Shown here one piece after another: positions 28,401-33,864 of a DNA stretch of 40,234 bases (its first letter is position 1; the number at the start of each line of letters is the position of its first letter). Source of the stretch: Lachnospiraceae bacterium (GTDB taxonomy: Bacteria > Bacillota > Clostridia > Lachnospirales > Lachnospiraceae). A program made the position numbers and the translations under genes. The notes beneath the pieces were generated by a model. It searched no databases, had not been told where the DNA came from, and saw only the letters and a list, made by a program, of their open reading frames with translations. Where the stretch lies: contig JAFSIS010000084.1 of the NCBI GenBank assembly GCA_017439665.1, positions 1 to 40,234 on the forward strand. Direction: 5' to 3'.

Positions 28401-28984
28401 AGATAATTTCGCCCCTCCAGAGTATTCATGGACACACTCAGCTCATTATCCGAAACAGAATCTGTTTCCTCGGCATCAGTCTCCTTTTCTTCTGACTCTT
28501 CTTCAGGCACGTCAAGAGAAGGCTCCTGATCGGTGCCCTCGGTCTTTTCATCTGTAATTCCATCCCCTTCTACAGTTGCATTTTCTTCTGTTGCTCCGCT
28601 TCCTTCCACAGTTTCACTTTCACTGTCTGAAGGAGTACTGGAATCTGTACCTGCCCCCTGGCTGCCTTCACCGGAAGATACTCCAGAATCCTCTCCGGTA
28701 GTCGTACCGGACAAGTCGCTTCCTGTGTCGGATCCCTCCTGAGAATCTGATGTACCGCTTCCACCCTGATCTGCATCAGAATCAACCGGCTGGTTTTCTC
28801 CACTACTCTCATCCGAATCCGTCTCTTCATCTGATGTGATCTCAGTACCTCCATCCTCGTTTACAATCATGGTTTCTCCAGCTGCACCGGATGCTGCAGA
28901 TGGTTCAGCTGCCCATGCTGTTGCTGTGTTTCCCAACACCATGGACACTGCCAATACCAATGCCATAACCCTTCTCTTCAACAT
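16493..28984 (-). CDS. Giant secreted repeat protein (4163 residues)
   Basis: Signal peptide MLKRRVMALVLAVSMVLGNT...AWA|AE at 1-28. An acidic Ser/Gly/Asp/Glu linker follows (about 30-195) and ends with SVSDNELSVS. The rest is about ten diverged modules of 320-530 residues. Each has a Tyr/Val-rich opening strand, an F..(W/L)..A...I helix-like segment, Y.I...L, a marker LT(L/M)P.K followed by ITI.G, then G.ITL..NTTF.N(V/L).F and N.G.F.L.F. Markers fall near residues 258 (weak), 656, 1190, 1592, 1910, 2371, 2692, 3040, 3430 and 3876. The pattern suggests beta-solenoid folds of an adhesin or fibre. No LPXTG, membrane tail, SLH or choline-binding repeat is seen; it ends NDLYLGGLYIQ. The ATG at 28984 has GGAGG 7 bases upstream. 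Function unknown. Confidence 0.88.
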   Translation of the reverse strand: MLKRRVMALVLAVSMVLGNTATAWAAEPSAASGAAGETMIVNEDGGTEITSDEETDSDESSGENQPVDSDADQGGSGTSDSQEGSDTGSDLSGTTTGEDSGVSSGEGSQGAGTDSSTPSDSESETVEGSGATEENATVEGDGITDEKTEGTDQEPSLDVPEEESEEKETDAEETDSVSDNELSVSMNTLEGRNYLSEGDVDYSTYKIYVVEEDGSDRAGFDTLADAKNYIDEKTGEGNPYIINLQANITAEEEDLYYPLVSEGGRRVNLYLGGYTLTLNNAGKIRVNYISGDYRMSVEGNGVSSDTKGKIIVPSGQSVTVEQQREDKVVVSDVEFSFTNGTMEIGSKSDISGSCVKFDGVQVSGTLNNLTVYGDFTWESGSVVTVRNTLTVNNLRDYPTGESDNKLYQEARFYNAITANDLDISSGDIRVTSFKVNNLATVGTDRQIVAEPGGTVSLKNIHVVSLTNNDTNDGNSFRIELIKKVELGEADAGNTEDPTFEDAAVVSGKGWANVSITGKISWDSATQFPISFVNYNRWEVEVTQNGGDSGTTVKTEERESAHQPFAVGDKLAVVTAMTPATAFGLNEDSQCVQRVGNTLQVAEKKVQVFYQVDEDTQIENDYPSLEAAVTNMAVDFGSANGSYTIVFLEDIKLTKTLAMPAFVKEAYLATGEYGTEDGGGWKGSGSYHLRTLNLQSYTLEFKGEVTLAEGLRITSKGEDGQNTANAATLKVATGLYIDESASLMEEKTEGNWSAVNNSSRPAVFDNVNILASTAEVTLRSRDAKDDTSSYTNVINGTITAKDFNVYEGSWKVGSVTTTNLSISGVNRNENADGQDTGYYWTDQASLSAPNITINNGRADINGILGSRMTDADDPLGLNPLVITLNKAKLYLGQDTVKTDDSADAETFYGQVYATEIVVTAAYAQESVNDWTIENSGLLYANTINMKAGTFHNHSGRVIADTVNLVNLENGNDSSFIVNTLTQSTAGKTWLLHESRLIVNKKGTLNNITLGDRNSNSGIPYLGRSATGNDGEAAVLTLGGTFTVNEEGQQLYFMVSDAYTAIKDLAGDTTWINITCEKKTLEENEIAFYISSEKTVFSVDNITVLPEKLDNGDDNPLSSVYQSGKEIRLTSKYIHLFAATPEENSSGENEEYIRGFTTWKECITYLTTIGNTNTTYTIHLNTTEEINTGGALTLPKNIGGLKIYGTSKSGKTPFASGNITLTTNTEFGNLDFVNNNITINSGGKELTFQNASGTFAQITGTAASTINVRNSEITTTKAMTGIGRVTVVEGKLTVNGNFTAQTLGLMGGTLDINGVKTVTTVSKELILRHVNVQTAGQETEDDPNDDAYIRKNPSIETEGTIKLASITTYTDGASLKYNNTNHKTAPGLTITGSITSMKEDGSGTNLQDVYAVPVMEEDVVKNYTIQSDKPATDQAYKIIKENAISLDPVVAEENGVEADTSLVNSTQIASSWFVIGKAVTIEANTGEVESTTLSQVTYKTGTVIKSAGEAKTYDVILQQIVWEEKPLIDSTTDKELETLKTQAVYYNLDSFETLQEAFTEIDRMNNMANEYRILLKGSDEHLVKSKAANYTFPTKAARVWIEGETDGIQLIYASDITVKANTNFENLELKPKATSGKLNLGNFEVVLSETTFTTDKITVAGGGLTRGSYLKIDNGGGNTGTMKLAAISNVGTLWLSGINVEVAGATSVNTLKMANDSASILETFTGLGTISVKDIISMKGNTIQTLPTYTYTNNTKTVIKAIASRLTITGRIEITDYIDGGDTLNIEVLAEDKTRLSAEDSRLTEAFLEKTGIPLAKAINVDTTFVDFTGAASGSGGIYKKSGVLLYTSEDVFVTLEYNVVEGDDSTKVSVNCATFKDVVTEINNLRTKRAYTMIFQGANLEDITLEALTMPNKNYISHLTMRADGSEVYYKGNITFTSNVTLEDIDFVQATVVSGENTRIEYAAVQGLPAAVTINTGGFNLEFSEGKETDGGTVELNRVSFNTPILLNGGGKGTLTLHEGVELLAGDMISFSDDNARLGEVREEEVEEGEAYSQIRGKITNFATVSIDQDMDLLGWPAWNAKTKVEVYTAAELNVTALNISQNQRVEVGNDYYTDKIIVKNLNLSGGELYVTGSGTFTNVTLAEDAPVLSVTSPTPIEDGAAPALPVCYFAILGTLTNTAHGSTLETGLNAKAESALSISGTVVLAGSYLEDDGEKINVKVSVPPEILADGNATIDTEIELGRTEIKVTEKKKEVTKTLASTLLTVKTADERGFLADGSCVGGVDTYEFDAENGYILKKTGSVISVYYGDQIGAALYVVEGEDSEEFYNYYPTLPDAIAAIEALKTKVDYKIEILQTVGTPNTPIALTMPKNANHVTIMSDVSDGTEEQELYLKGNIVLGCNTTFESVAIMANLNYSTGKYSLTLKNVGKHTDGSDEISNGFNKIDGGKAGTVTIESAGRKYQFAGGIVNVKELEVDGTHISIPTATLSATELVLKNEADICLESNTAVGTVTNIKSYGSNDIEYRRNKSSKLPNFTVQGEIWHENTANKLTLTVVDTDAATAVQMGEPTAAGTYTLAKPAALVNLAKAQTDGLIIQVKTVDGGNEQVDFAWAGGIVYWVAEKIADKGVEVSWVGTGIDKETETTFKINCLDFAQASAYIDKRADRTKSYTITYQNEITDAAVTDKLLVSKLTLPAKDKAAEIIVEGNSKNLGFTGDIAVNGAVTFRNVVFNNENLFTITHKKNSDIGKGAAKVEGESSLTLDKVSYAAAGKINNITGEKSPISVEVKVINGNLELSGGIMYVKTLTVGGTDTVSAKLQSGGQSSIQNLYLNADSSWESFSLASIQSVKQVGENSYLGGIVYTVLNRDGTYSLLPQLSISGDVTGTLPVKIFNPNRTEMEEASYKTYPLLHAGVAPAEKFIACPFAEYDDASGEYKLNDDQLKAYKDSKFYVYNGDISRMEVRLVEETEEGKEYETYFKTYAEALYLINMTGNANKKYTLELRKTEDNPATDEKEGNDGIILLTAMDKSGNPVAGALTLPNLKKAESITIKGDETAVGGITLKFTGTITPKTKLTFENITLTERKKVGADYEDLNTIALNAGTYEVTFGEGVKTTEASAKSEEITVDAKTKEATFFSLIDETANEYQMIFSSISGSKTATQTAKVKVGVSAIYVEKDINIPIWHDDRTDGRNESVIAAGGNIKITSRLYSDDTTGEIDIKGKKVISIEMVEKVKLDIDTCHTAAAWQKAVSQLTINDIALGADDLASADTSLININPYLYDTQEKNYKPISMEQLEALCITADKNPAAWQKVVTSAKASVVDASDMEKSNFTVNEETFNVVKYEGGIYITRADYAVVVEADGEIKDVYDKSGQIKTGEVEIEGYVGKFLSWEQAVKEIDRQNKMLDYSITVLNTQDEYTPIKAVTMPSKANSITIWGESDGESISGLVTTASSITLKCDTTFADVHLAAVKKSGNGYYTAPMTLNAGNFELKLVDIPDGNYYEGLGYFDTQIALTGGAAGVAYIDPLYTGEESAYVSGITQITRLGEVILDSAGKKADEDSTQASGEKAVYETYYKIKNGISGVSTLKIEEGVYADCGNKEVSVKDLYIGKPEERVLKDNVNTDENEPVYPDDYNFPNNPDQSSLQAKNITVSGTVTMASARLKAGTTMIGDGKIILTNVVFADMYNRLEGKQDRSGNSLIQIKGTVTTQGDNTVPSWVAAEVALTVNNSAKTYVKLAEGMNLLTAPKAASSLFGPYFGSEGMGPKASECYGLYKSGNYIKYGKIKADVSEDNYLAEVKLWVDSSGADDTHYKTSYSYYMTFEEAVNGINSMALQKEIEAANGKKTKVNADYTMEVLRDVEIGNTRGDGKYTALTLPTKVSELTVLGGGNSIFFSGNITLRSNITLDAGIIFTPMKAVKGGAQPTITNISAGNFKLTFAGADVADRENMFDENGDYLSLINNLTGGAKGELIINPYGGIKAVNVTGFNKVIFAGNGVSNTAPDTDGQTKTIYEILEVTGKMNVKTILAEKCAIAALSTGQGLTANIIGVKKLDTVGDIGESQQTRLTIESPAAIPMKLNGGRLSEVGGEAKNTGSVYNDTGIPIELNVTTQSGAILDGTKIITGKYLSISDWKVSTLEKDSDTVTVRNIYQNGNDLYLGGLYIQ

Positions 28985-28990
28985 GCCAAA

Positions 28991-29129
28991 TCCTCCCTTA
29001 GTTTTCCGAAGGAAAATGCGAGCCCCTCTGGCGAGCAGAGGATTTTCCTCCCTTAGTTTTCCGAAGGAAAATGCAAACTTTGTTTACAAAGTTTATTCTC
29101 TGTGGCGAGCAGAGGATTTTCCTCCCTTA
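28991..29129 (-). repeat. Tandem repeat leader with three Shine-Dalgarno copies
   Basis: Directly before the giant gene. Copy 1 is 28991-29045, copy 2 is 29046-29119, and a partial third is 29120-29129. On the minus strand each unit begins with GGGAGG(AAAATCCTC) and continues CTGCTCGCCA...GCATTTTCCTTCGGAAAAC. Copy 2 has an insertion containing the 20-nt inverted repeat AAACTTTGTTTACAAAGTTT (29075-29094). The two outer GGAGG copies can fold into GAGGA/TCCTC hairpins. The copy nearest the gene (28996-28992) is free and is the functional ribosome site. Confidence 0.85.
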
Positions 29130-29227
29130 CATCATGCTCTGAAAGCAAAATATTCCACGATTTCATGTTTCTTCAAAATCTAACTATTATCTGCAATATT
29201 TTACCATTTTTGCAGTCCTGCAACAAT

Positions 29228-29262
29228 AGTATAATGGTCAAAATATGATATTTTTGACCATT
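29228..29262 (-). promoter_or_regulatory. 30-bp palindrome next to a -10-like TATACT
   Basis: AATGGTCAAAATAT (29233-29246) faces ATATTTTTGACCATT (29248-29262) as a near-perfect inverted repeat. On the minus strand TATACT (29233-29228) follows its edge, so the palindrome would cover the -35 region of a promoter for the giant gene about 245 bases upstream of its start. It is a candidate operator. No good -35 hexamer is present at 17 bases, which would fit dependence on a bound regulator. Confidence 0.5.
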
Positions 29263-29294
29263 ATTTTGACATTTTCTGCTCTCACCTTCCTTTC

Positions 29295-29318
29295 AACTCT
29301 TGACTCTTGGCAAGAGTT
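29295..29318. other. Hairpin AACTCTTG/CAAGAGTT
   Basis: Perfect 8-bp inverted repeat with an 8-base loop that itself repeats CTCTTG, so two alternative pairings with the same right arm are possible. It is noncoding, between the operator-like palindrome and element B. Confidence 0.5.
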
Positions 29319-29364
29319 CATACGATCTTTGTAAAGAGCTGGTAACCATATTGTCAGCAGACAA

Positions 29365-29395
29365 GTAACAGTTCAGTCTTTTACTAAACTGTTAC
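29365..29395. other. Covarying hairpin of element B
   Basis: GTAACAGTT (29365-29373) and AACTGTTAC (29387-29395) form a perfect 9-bp inverted repeat with a 13-nt loop. Relative to copy A, stem pair 1 changes A-T to G-C and pair 6 changes C-G to A-T, while 10 of 13 loop bases are identical. Confidence 0.8.
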
Positions 29396-29709
29396 TCCTG
29401 AATGCATTCTCTCCCCTGCCTTCATCCACTTTGAACTCATTTCCCCTGAATTGGGCAAAGAGCAAAAAATTAACTGTCTCTGCCCCCTTTTTTTCAGCAA
29501 ACACAAGAAAATCCCTATTTTTTTGCAGTTAAAATTAACTGAGAGGGCATATAAGATTTTTTTTACATGCTCTGCCCCAAATAGCCGTCCAGGCGGGGTG
29601 TAATACTTCTATTTTTTTGTATATGCCCCAGCCTGAAATTAAAAGAGTTGATTTCATCATTTTTTCTCAGCATACGGGGTATCAGAACAACTTATTTTCC
29701 TCTTTTCCC
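29365..29709. repeat. Duplicated structured intergenic element, copy B
   Basis: Counterpart of 16013-16367, same orientation. Hairpin at 29365-29395. Palindromic units lie at 29453-29486 (A-run, inverted), 29545-29578, 29595-29629 and 29676-29709. Unit centres are about 92, 50.5 and 80.5 nt apart, against 91, 50.5 and 81.5 in copy A. Well-conserved blocks include GCTCTGCCCCAAATA and TATTTTTTTGTATA. It lies downstream of the 1303-residue protein gene (minus strand) and 381 bases or more upstream of the giant gene. Confidence 0.75.
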
Positions 29710-29759
29710 TCATAAATTTCTACACTCTAAATTTCCTTTTCCGCAAATGTTTGGTATTG

Positions 29760-29778
29760 GTTCAGCAGAAGGCTGAAC
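29760..29778. other. Short hairpin GTTCAGC/GCTGAAC
   Basis: Perfect 7-bp inverted repeat with a 5-nt loop between the terminator of the upstream gene and element B. It has no T-run of its own on either strand. Confidence 0.5.
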
Positions 29779-29811
29779 TGTTGCGTAGACAACCTCCCTT
29801 TCCTCCAAAAT

Positions 29812-29852
29812 AAAAAACAGCAGAATATGGATCTTCGCACCACATTCCGCTG
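29812..29852 (-). terminator. Terminator of the transglutaminase operon
   Basis: Minus strand: CAGCGGAATGTGG pairs with CCATATTCTGCTG (13 bp, two G-T pairs) around an 8-9 nt loop, followed by TTTTTTATTTT. It is about 50 bases past the stop at 29901. Confidence 0.9.
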
Positions 29853-29866
29853 CCCTTATTATCCAA

Positions 29867-29893
29867 AGAAATGCTGATTAAATCAGCATTTCT
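29867..29893. other. Perfect 27-nt palindrome after the stop of the 1303-residue gene
   Basis: Arms AGAAATGCTGATT and AATCAGCATTTCT flank a single A. It lies 7 bases past the stop codon and before the true terminator. It could protect the mRNA 3' end or bind a protein. Confidence 0.6.
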
Positions 29894-29900
29894 CTAAAAC

Positions 29901-32900
29901 CTACTCTCCCAATACGATCTCCTCTGCCGCAATTTGAATACTGACCTGTCTGGTTCCGGCATATCGTCCTGTCCCTTCAAGAACGATCACCGCATTCCCT
30001 CTCTCGGCATTATTACGAAGGCTCCTGATCCGGTAATCCTCATCTGAGAGCAGGGTATTGCCCATGATCACGGTCAGATCCGCTTTGGACAGAGTAACCT
30101 TACCTCCACTGTAGCTGATCTGTTTATTTACCTCTACGGTAGCCCCGGAAAGCAGTCTTCCTCGTTCAACGATCCTAAAGGTTGCCACTGCCTCGCCGCT
30201 ATAGCTTCCCATTCCACTGAGCTTTACAGTTATTTCCGTTCCTGCTACAGGCATGTCCGTCAAACTCAGAGCCGTACCATTTCCATCATAATAGCCTGTA
30301 ATCCGGTAATCAGCACCTTCAACCAACCGCCTTCCCTCACCGTCGGTAACGACAGGGGTACTTCGATAGCTCCCGGGAACTGCACTTACCACCAGATCCG
30401 GTGTCCTCACCTGCATATCTGTAAGCTGTATGCTTTGCTCACTGCCTGCTGCCCCCTGGGAAGCCATTTCTTCCTCCTCTTCGTCAGATGCAGGGGGTAA
30501 AATCCTGAAGGTCTTCGTCAGAGTTCCGTAATACAGTCCTTTTCCGGTTATGGTCACTCTACCCAGACCCACGTTGACAGAAGTACAGGTGAATTCATAA
30601 TCTGTACCATAGATCAGGGGAACCGGCTCCCCACTTTCCGGATCGGTATAGCTTACTGCAAGTCTCTCTTCATTGCCTTCTTCTGCATCTGCCAAAAAAG
30701 AAATAACGTTTCCCGTATAGGTTCTGTCGCCAAGAGGCTCAACCACTGCCTTTATCATATTTCTGCCTGTAATGGTGAAGGAAATACGCCTGCTCCCTGC
30801 ACAGCTTCCTCCTTCCAAAGCCTCCAAAAAAAGCTGATAGGTTCCGATTTCCTTTATTTCCCGGTCACCCATTACCCGAATCCGGTAATCCTCTCCAACT
30901 CGCAGCTCCTCATTGCCATAAAGGAGAGAAAAGAAATTCTCTGCCTGAATTGCCTTTCCGGTATATTCTGCTTGTAAGCTGCCGGAAATTTTGGCCCGAT
31001 TAAGCAATATCCTGTCTTCATCGACAATGGTAAACTGAACCTCCACTTCCCCCGTATAGTTTCCTTTTCCCCGGATGAGGATCACATAGGTACCGGGACT
31101 GCGGTAGGCTCCCTCTCCATCACTGGTATAGCTAAGTTCAAAATCTCTGCGGTTATACAGCTTTTTCGTTCCCCACAGTACTTCCGGAACGGGCTTGATG
31201 CTTCTTCCCCGGTTATAAGCAGCTGCCACATCTTCGATCCATACATCTGTATCTCCCAGATTCTTTGGTGTAATAGAAAAGGATTCCTTCAAAGTCCCTG
31301 CATAGCTTCCTTTTCCCTGAAGGATCATCTCCGCCTGGCCCACTGCCGTATTGTTCCGAAAACGGATACTGTAGTCTTTTCCCTCTGCCAGCTCCTTATC
31401 TCCGTAATAGACCTTAAGCTGTGGCTTAATGGCAGAACCGGTATACTCCTTTGGTGCCAGCTGGTTGATATCGCCGCTTAGACTGTCATCGGCAAAAACC
31501 TCCTGAAACCACAGACCTTTTTCACTTTTCCAGGCCGCATACAGAATGATATCTCCTGTAGTTCCCGGCTCGATCATCTCAACAGGATTTCCTGTCAGCC
31601 CGGCATTATCATACCAGCCTGCAAAAACCATATTTTCCCCGGGTGCTTCTCCTGTGGGCTTTTCCAGCCTGACTGCGGTTTCAATGGTATAGCCGGATGC
31701 ATTATTGGTGGCGATCACTTCGCTTCCCGACTGATAGGTGATGGTATATTGGACAGGCCGGTATTCTGCAATAAAGGTACTGTCCCCTTCAATGTAGGAG
31801 TAATCCCCTCCCAGCCAGTTTCCTGTATGCTCATATCCCCGTAATGGAGTAATATTCTGTGGAGGTACTGCTGCCCTTCTGGCAAGCACCTGCTGCGGCT
31901 CTTCCAGCGGTTTTCCTCCCTCCATTCCCAGAAAGCTTACGGTATACCGGGGCGGAACCACTGTAACCTTACACTCTGTCCGGACTGTTGTATCATAATA
32001 ATCCGTTACAGCAACCGTAAAGCTTGCTTCTCCCTCCCGGTAGGCTGTAATCTTTCCTTCATCATCTATAGTTGCAATCCCCTCTTTTCCTCCCGAAAAA
32101 GAGATTTCTTTTGCAATGGCTCCCTGGGGCTGCCACTGCACTTCTAACGAAATGGATTCCCCTTCTGTAATTTCCAGAGTATCCGTGGCCAGGCTCACGG
32201 AAGTGATGGGTGCCTTGAGCAATATGGAGGTACTCAACAATTCATTAGCCTGACTATGGAGGTAGCCGGAATGGGGAAGCAGCAGATAATAGACTTTATC
32301 ATCCGCATACAGACAGCTGTAAATCTCACTCTCCCCGGCATCCTGGATCCGGGATGCCTCATACAAACCCGTTCCGTCCGGATTCATTCCCATGATCTTA
32401 TGCGCCAGGTTAAAGTACAGCTGATCCTCCACCATAAACAGCGTAGAATAGGCGGAATACCATCCATAAGAGGAAAACTCACTGAAAATTATGCTTTCCT
32501 CCCCATTCTGCAGGTTTCGTCCAATAATTGCCTCTCTGGAAGCATAGTCAATGTAATAGCAGATTCCGTCTTTGATCACCAGTGGAGACCTGGTACTTCC
32601 CCAGAAATAGTTATCATAGGTAGTATCCGCTGCCTTCAGGGTAATAACCTTACTGCCGCTGGTAACCACACCGCCATAATGCCCCTTATACCGTTCAAAG
32701 GAGCTGTCACTGGAAAAAAGATAATTATGGCTGACCCGCCCAGGTGCATCCCACACAGGATCATTCCATGTGGCATCCAGCTGATAGTAGTAATTTCCCA
32801 GCTTAACGATATTCCAGGCATGGTTCATGGAACTGCTGGTCACCATATAGCATTCTATTCCTGCCTTATCGCACAGCAGTTTATAGGCCAGAGCATAACC

Positions 32901-33812
32901 CTGACATACTGCAACCTTATCCACAAACACACCATAAGCCGTAAACGTCTCCGCCGGAAGTGTATTTTTCAGATAATTTTCATAGTCGTATGCCGTATTC
33001 AGAACGATATATTCATGAAAAATAAGCGCTTTTTCAAAATCAGACATCTCCTCATCCACAAGCGCCATTGCCTCTGCTACTGCCTGGTCAAAGGCCTCTG
33101 CATCATCTCCTGTCAGGTAGGCCACTCTGATATAATGGATAAGTCCCGTCTGATCCATTGTATAAGTAAAATAGGTATTGGCAAAATACAGCTCCGGATG
33201 GTCATTGATCACACCATACACATAATATTTGATGTTGGAGCTGATCAGACCAAATTGAGAGATATAGATTTTTTCCTCCCGGTTTTTTATTCCGTTATAG
33301 AGATATTCTTCAATCTCGCGGTCAGAATAGGCAGATAAATAGGTTCTTAAATAAACACCCGGAAGCTGTGGCTGCAAAGAGTCAACAACCTGAAAGCCTC
33401 CAGCCTGGTAGGTTCCTTCTGCCATATTGACCGTAACCTCCACCAGGCTCTCAGCTTCTTCTCCCGCAAGCCACCGTTCGGCTTCTGCCTGTGCTTCTTC
33501 CGTGAGCAGAATATTGTTTTCACTGACACTACTGCTGTCAGCCTCCTGAACTGTCTCCTCCGGCCCGCCGATACCAGTCTCCTGAATCATCTCTTCCGAT
33601 CCACTGTCGGCTTCACTGCTGTCTTCCGACTCATCAGGTGTTGAGAGGACAGCATATTCACTGATACCTTCCTGCCCTGCCTCATCTCCTTCTATGGCAC
33701 AGGTTTCCTCTTTGCTCTCTACTGCTGTCTGCCCGGCTGCAGCCGCAGTTCCTGTATTGCCCAGCACCATAGACACTGCCAATATAAACGCCGCAACTCT
33801 TTTTTTGGACAA
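29901..33812 (-). CDS. Secreted transglutaminase-like multidomain protein (1303 residues)
   Basis: Signal peptide (MSKKRVAAFILAVSMVLGNT...AAAA) nearly the same as that of the giant protein, then an acidic linker to about 105 containing SSVSENNIL. Transglutaminase-like domain at about 210-360, with triad Cys303 (AVCQGYA), His331 (NHAWN) and Asp346 (LDATWNDP). A beta-rich DUF5050-like stretch follows (about 370-525), then a Big_2-type Ig domain (about 529-613), InlB/Flg_new-type repeats with FAGWYDNAGL (about 617-760) and Ig-like repeats to the end, including YNRGRSIKPVPEVLW. The start codon is TTG with AGGAGG 7 bases upstream. It lies 52 bases after the 1535-residue paralogue with no promoter between, so an operon is likely. 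Such domains may act as protease, cross-linker or binding module. No LPXTG. Confidence 0.85.
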   Translation of the reverse strand: MSKKRVAAFILAVSMVLGNTGTAAAAGQTAVESKEETCAIEGDEAGQEGISEYAVLSTPDESEDSSEADSGSEEMIQETGIGGPEETVQEADSSSVSENNILLTEEAQAEAERWLAGEEAESLVEVTVNMAEGTYQAGGFQVVDSLQPQLPGVYLRTYLSAYSDREIEEYLYNGIKNREEKIYISQFGLISSNIKYYVYGVINDHPELYFANTYFTYTMDQTGLIHYIRVAYLTGDDAEAFDQAVAEAMALVDEEMSDFEKALIFHEYIVLNTAYDYENYLKNTLPAETFTAYGVFVDKVAVCQGYALAYKLLCDKAGIECYMVTSSSMNHAWNIVKLGNYYYQLDATWNDPVWDAPGRVSHNYLFSSDSSFERYKGHYGGVVTSGSKVITLKAADTTYDNYFWGSTRSPLVIKDGICYYIDYASREAIIGRNLQNGEESIIFSEFSSYGWYSAYSTLFMVEDQLYFNLAHKIMGMNPDGTGLYEASRIQDAGESEIYSCLYADDKVYYLLLPHSGYLHSQANELLSTSILLKAPITSVSLATDTLEITEGESISLEVQWQPQGAIAKEISFSGGKEGIATIDDEGKITAYREGEASFTVAVTDYYDTTVRTECKVTVVPPRYTVSFLGMEGGKPLEEPQQVLARRAAVPPQNITPLRGYEHTGNWLGGDYSYIEGDSTFIAEYRPVQYTITYQSGSEVIATNNASGYTIETAVRLEKPTGEAPGENMVFAGWYDNAGLTGNPVEMIEPGTTGDIILYAAWKSEKGLWFQEVFADDSLSGDINQLAPKEYTGSAIKPQLKVYYGDKELAEGKDYSIRFRNNTAVGQAEMILQGKGSYAGTLKESFSITPKNLGDTDVWIEDVAAAYNRGRSIKPVPEVLWGTKKLYNRRDFELSYTSDGEGAYRSPGTYVILIRGKGNYTGEVEVQFTIVDEDRILLNRAKISGSLQAEYTGKAIQAENFFSLLYGNEELRVGEDYRIRVMGDREIKEIGTYQLFLEALEGGSCAGSRRISFTITGRNMIKAVVEPLGDRTYTGNVISFLADAEEGNEERLAVSYTDPESGEPVPLIYGTDYEFTCTSVNVGLGRVTITGKGLYYGTLTKTFRILPPASDEEEEEMASQGAAGSEQSIQLTDMQVRTPDLVVSAVPGSYRSTPVVTDGEGRRLVEGADYRITGYYDGNGTALSLTDMPVAGTEITVKLSGMGSYSGEAVATFRIVERGRLLSGATVEVNKQISYSGGKVTLSKADLTVIMGNTLLSDEDYRIRSLRNNAERGNAVIVLEGTGRYAGTRQVSIQIAAEEIVLGE

Positions 33813-33864
33813 AGTAACTCCTCCTGCTTAAGCTCTTATCTCTTATCCTCAGCTTGAAAACCGA

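Noticed and set aside
32256..33338. Long open frame (360 codons) antisense to the transglutaminase-like gene
   Set aside because: It lies wholly opposite a well-supported coding sequence with a conserved catalytic triad. It has no ribosome site and a composition typical of an antisense shadow (rich in Ile, His and Cys).
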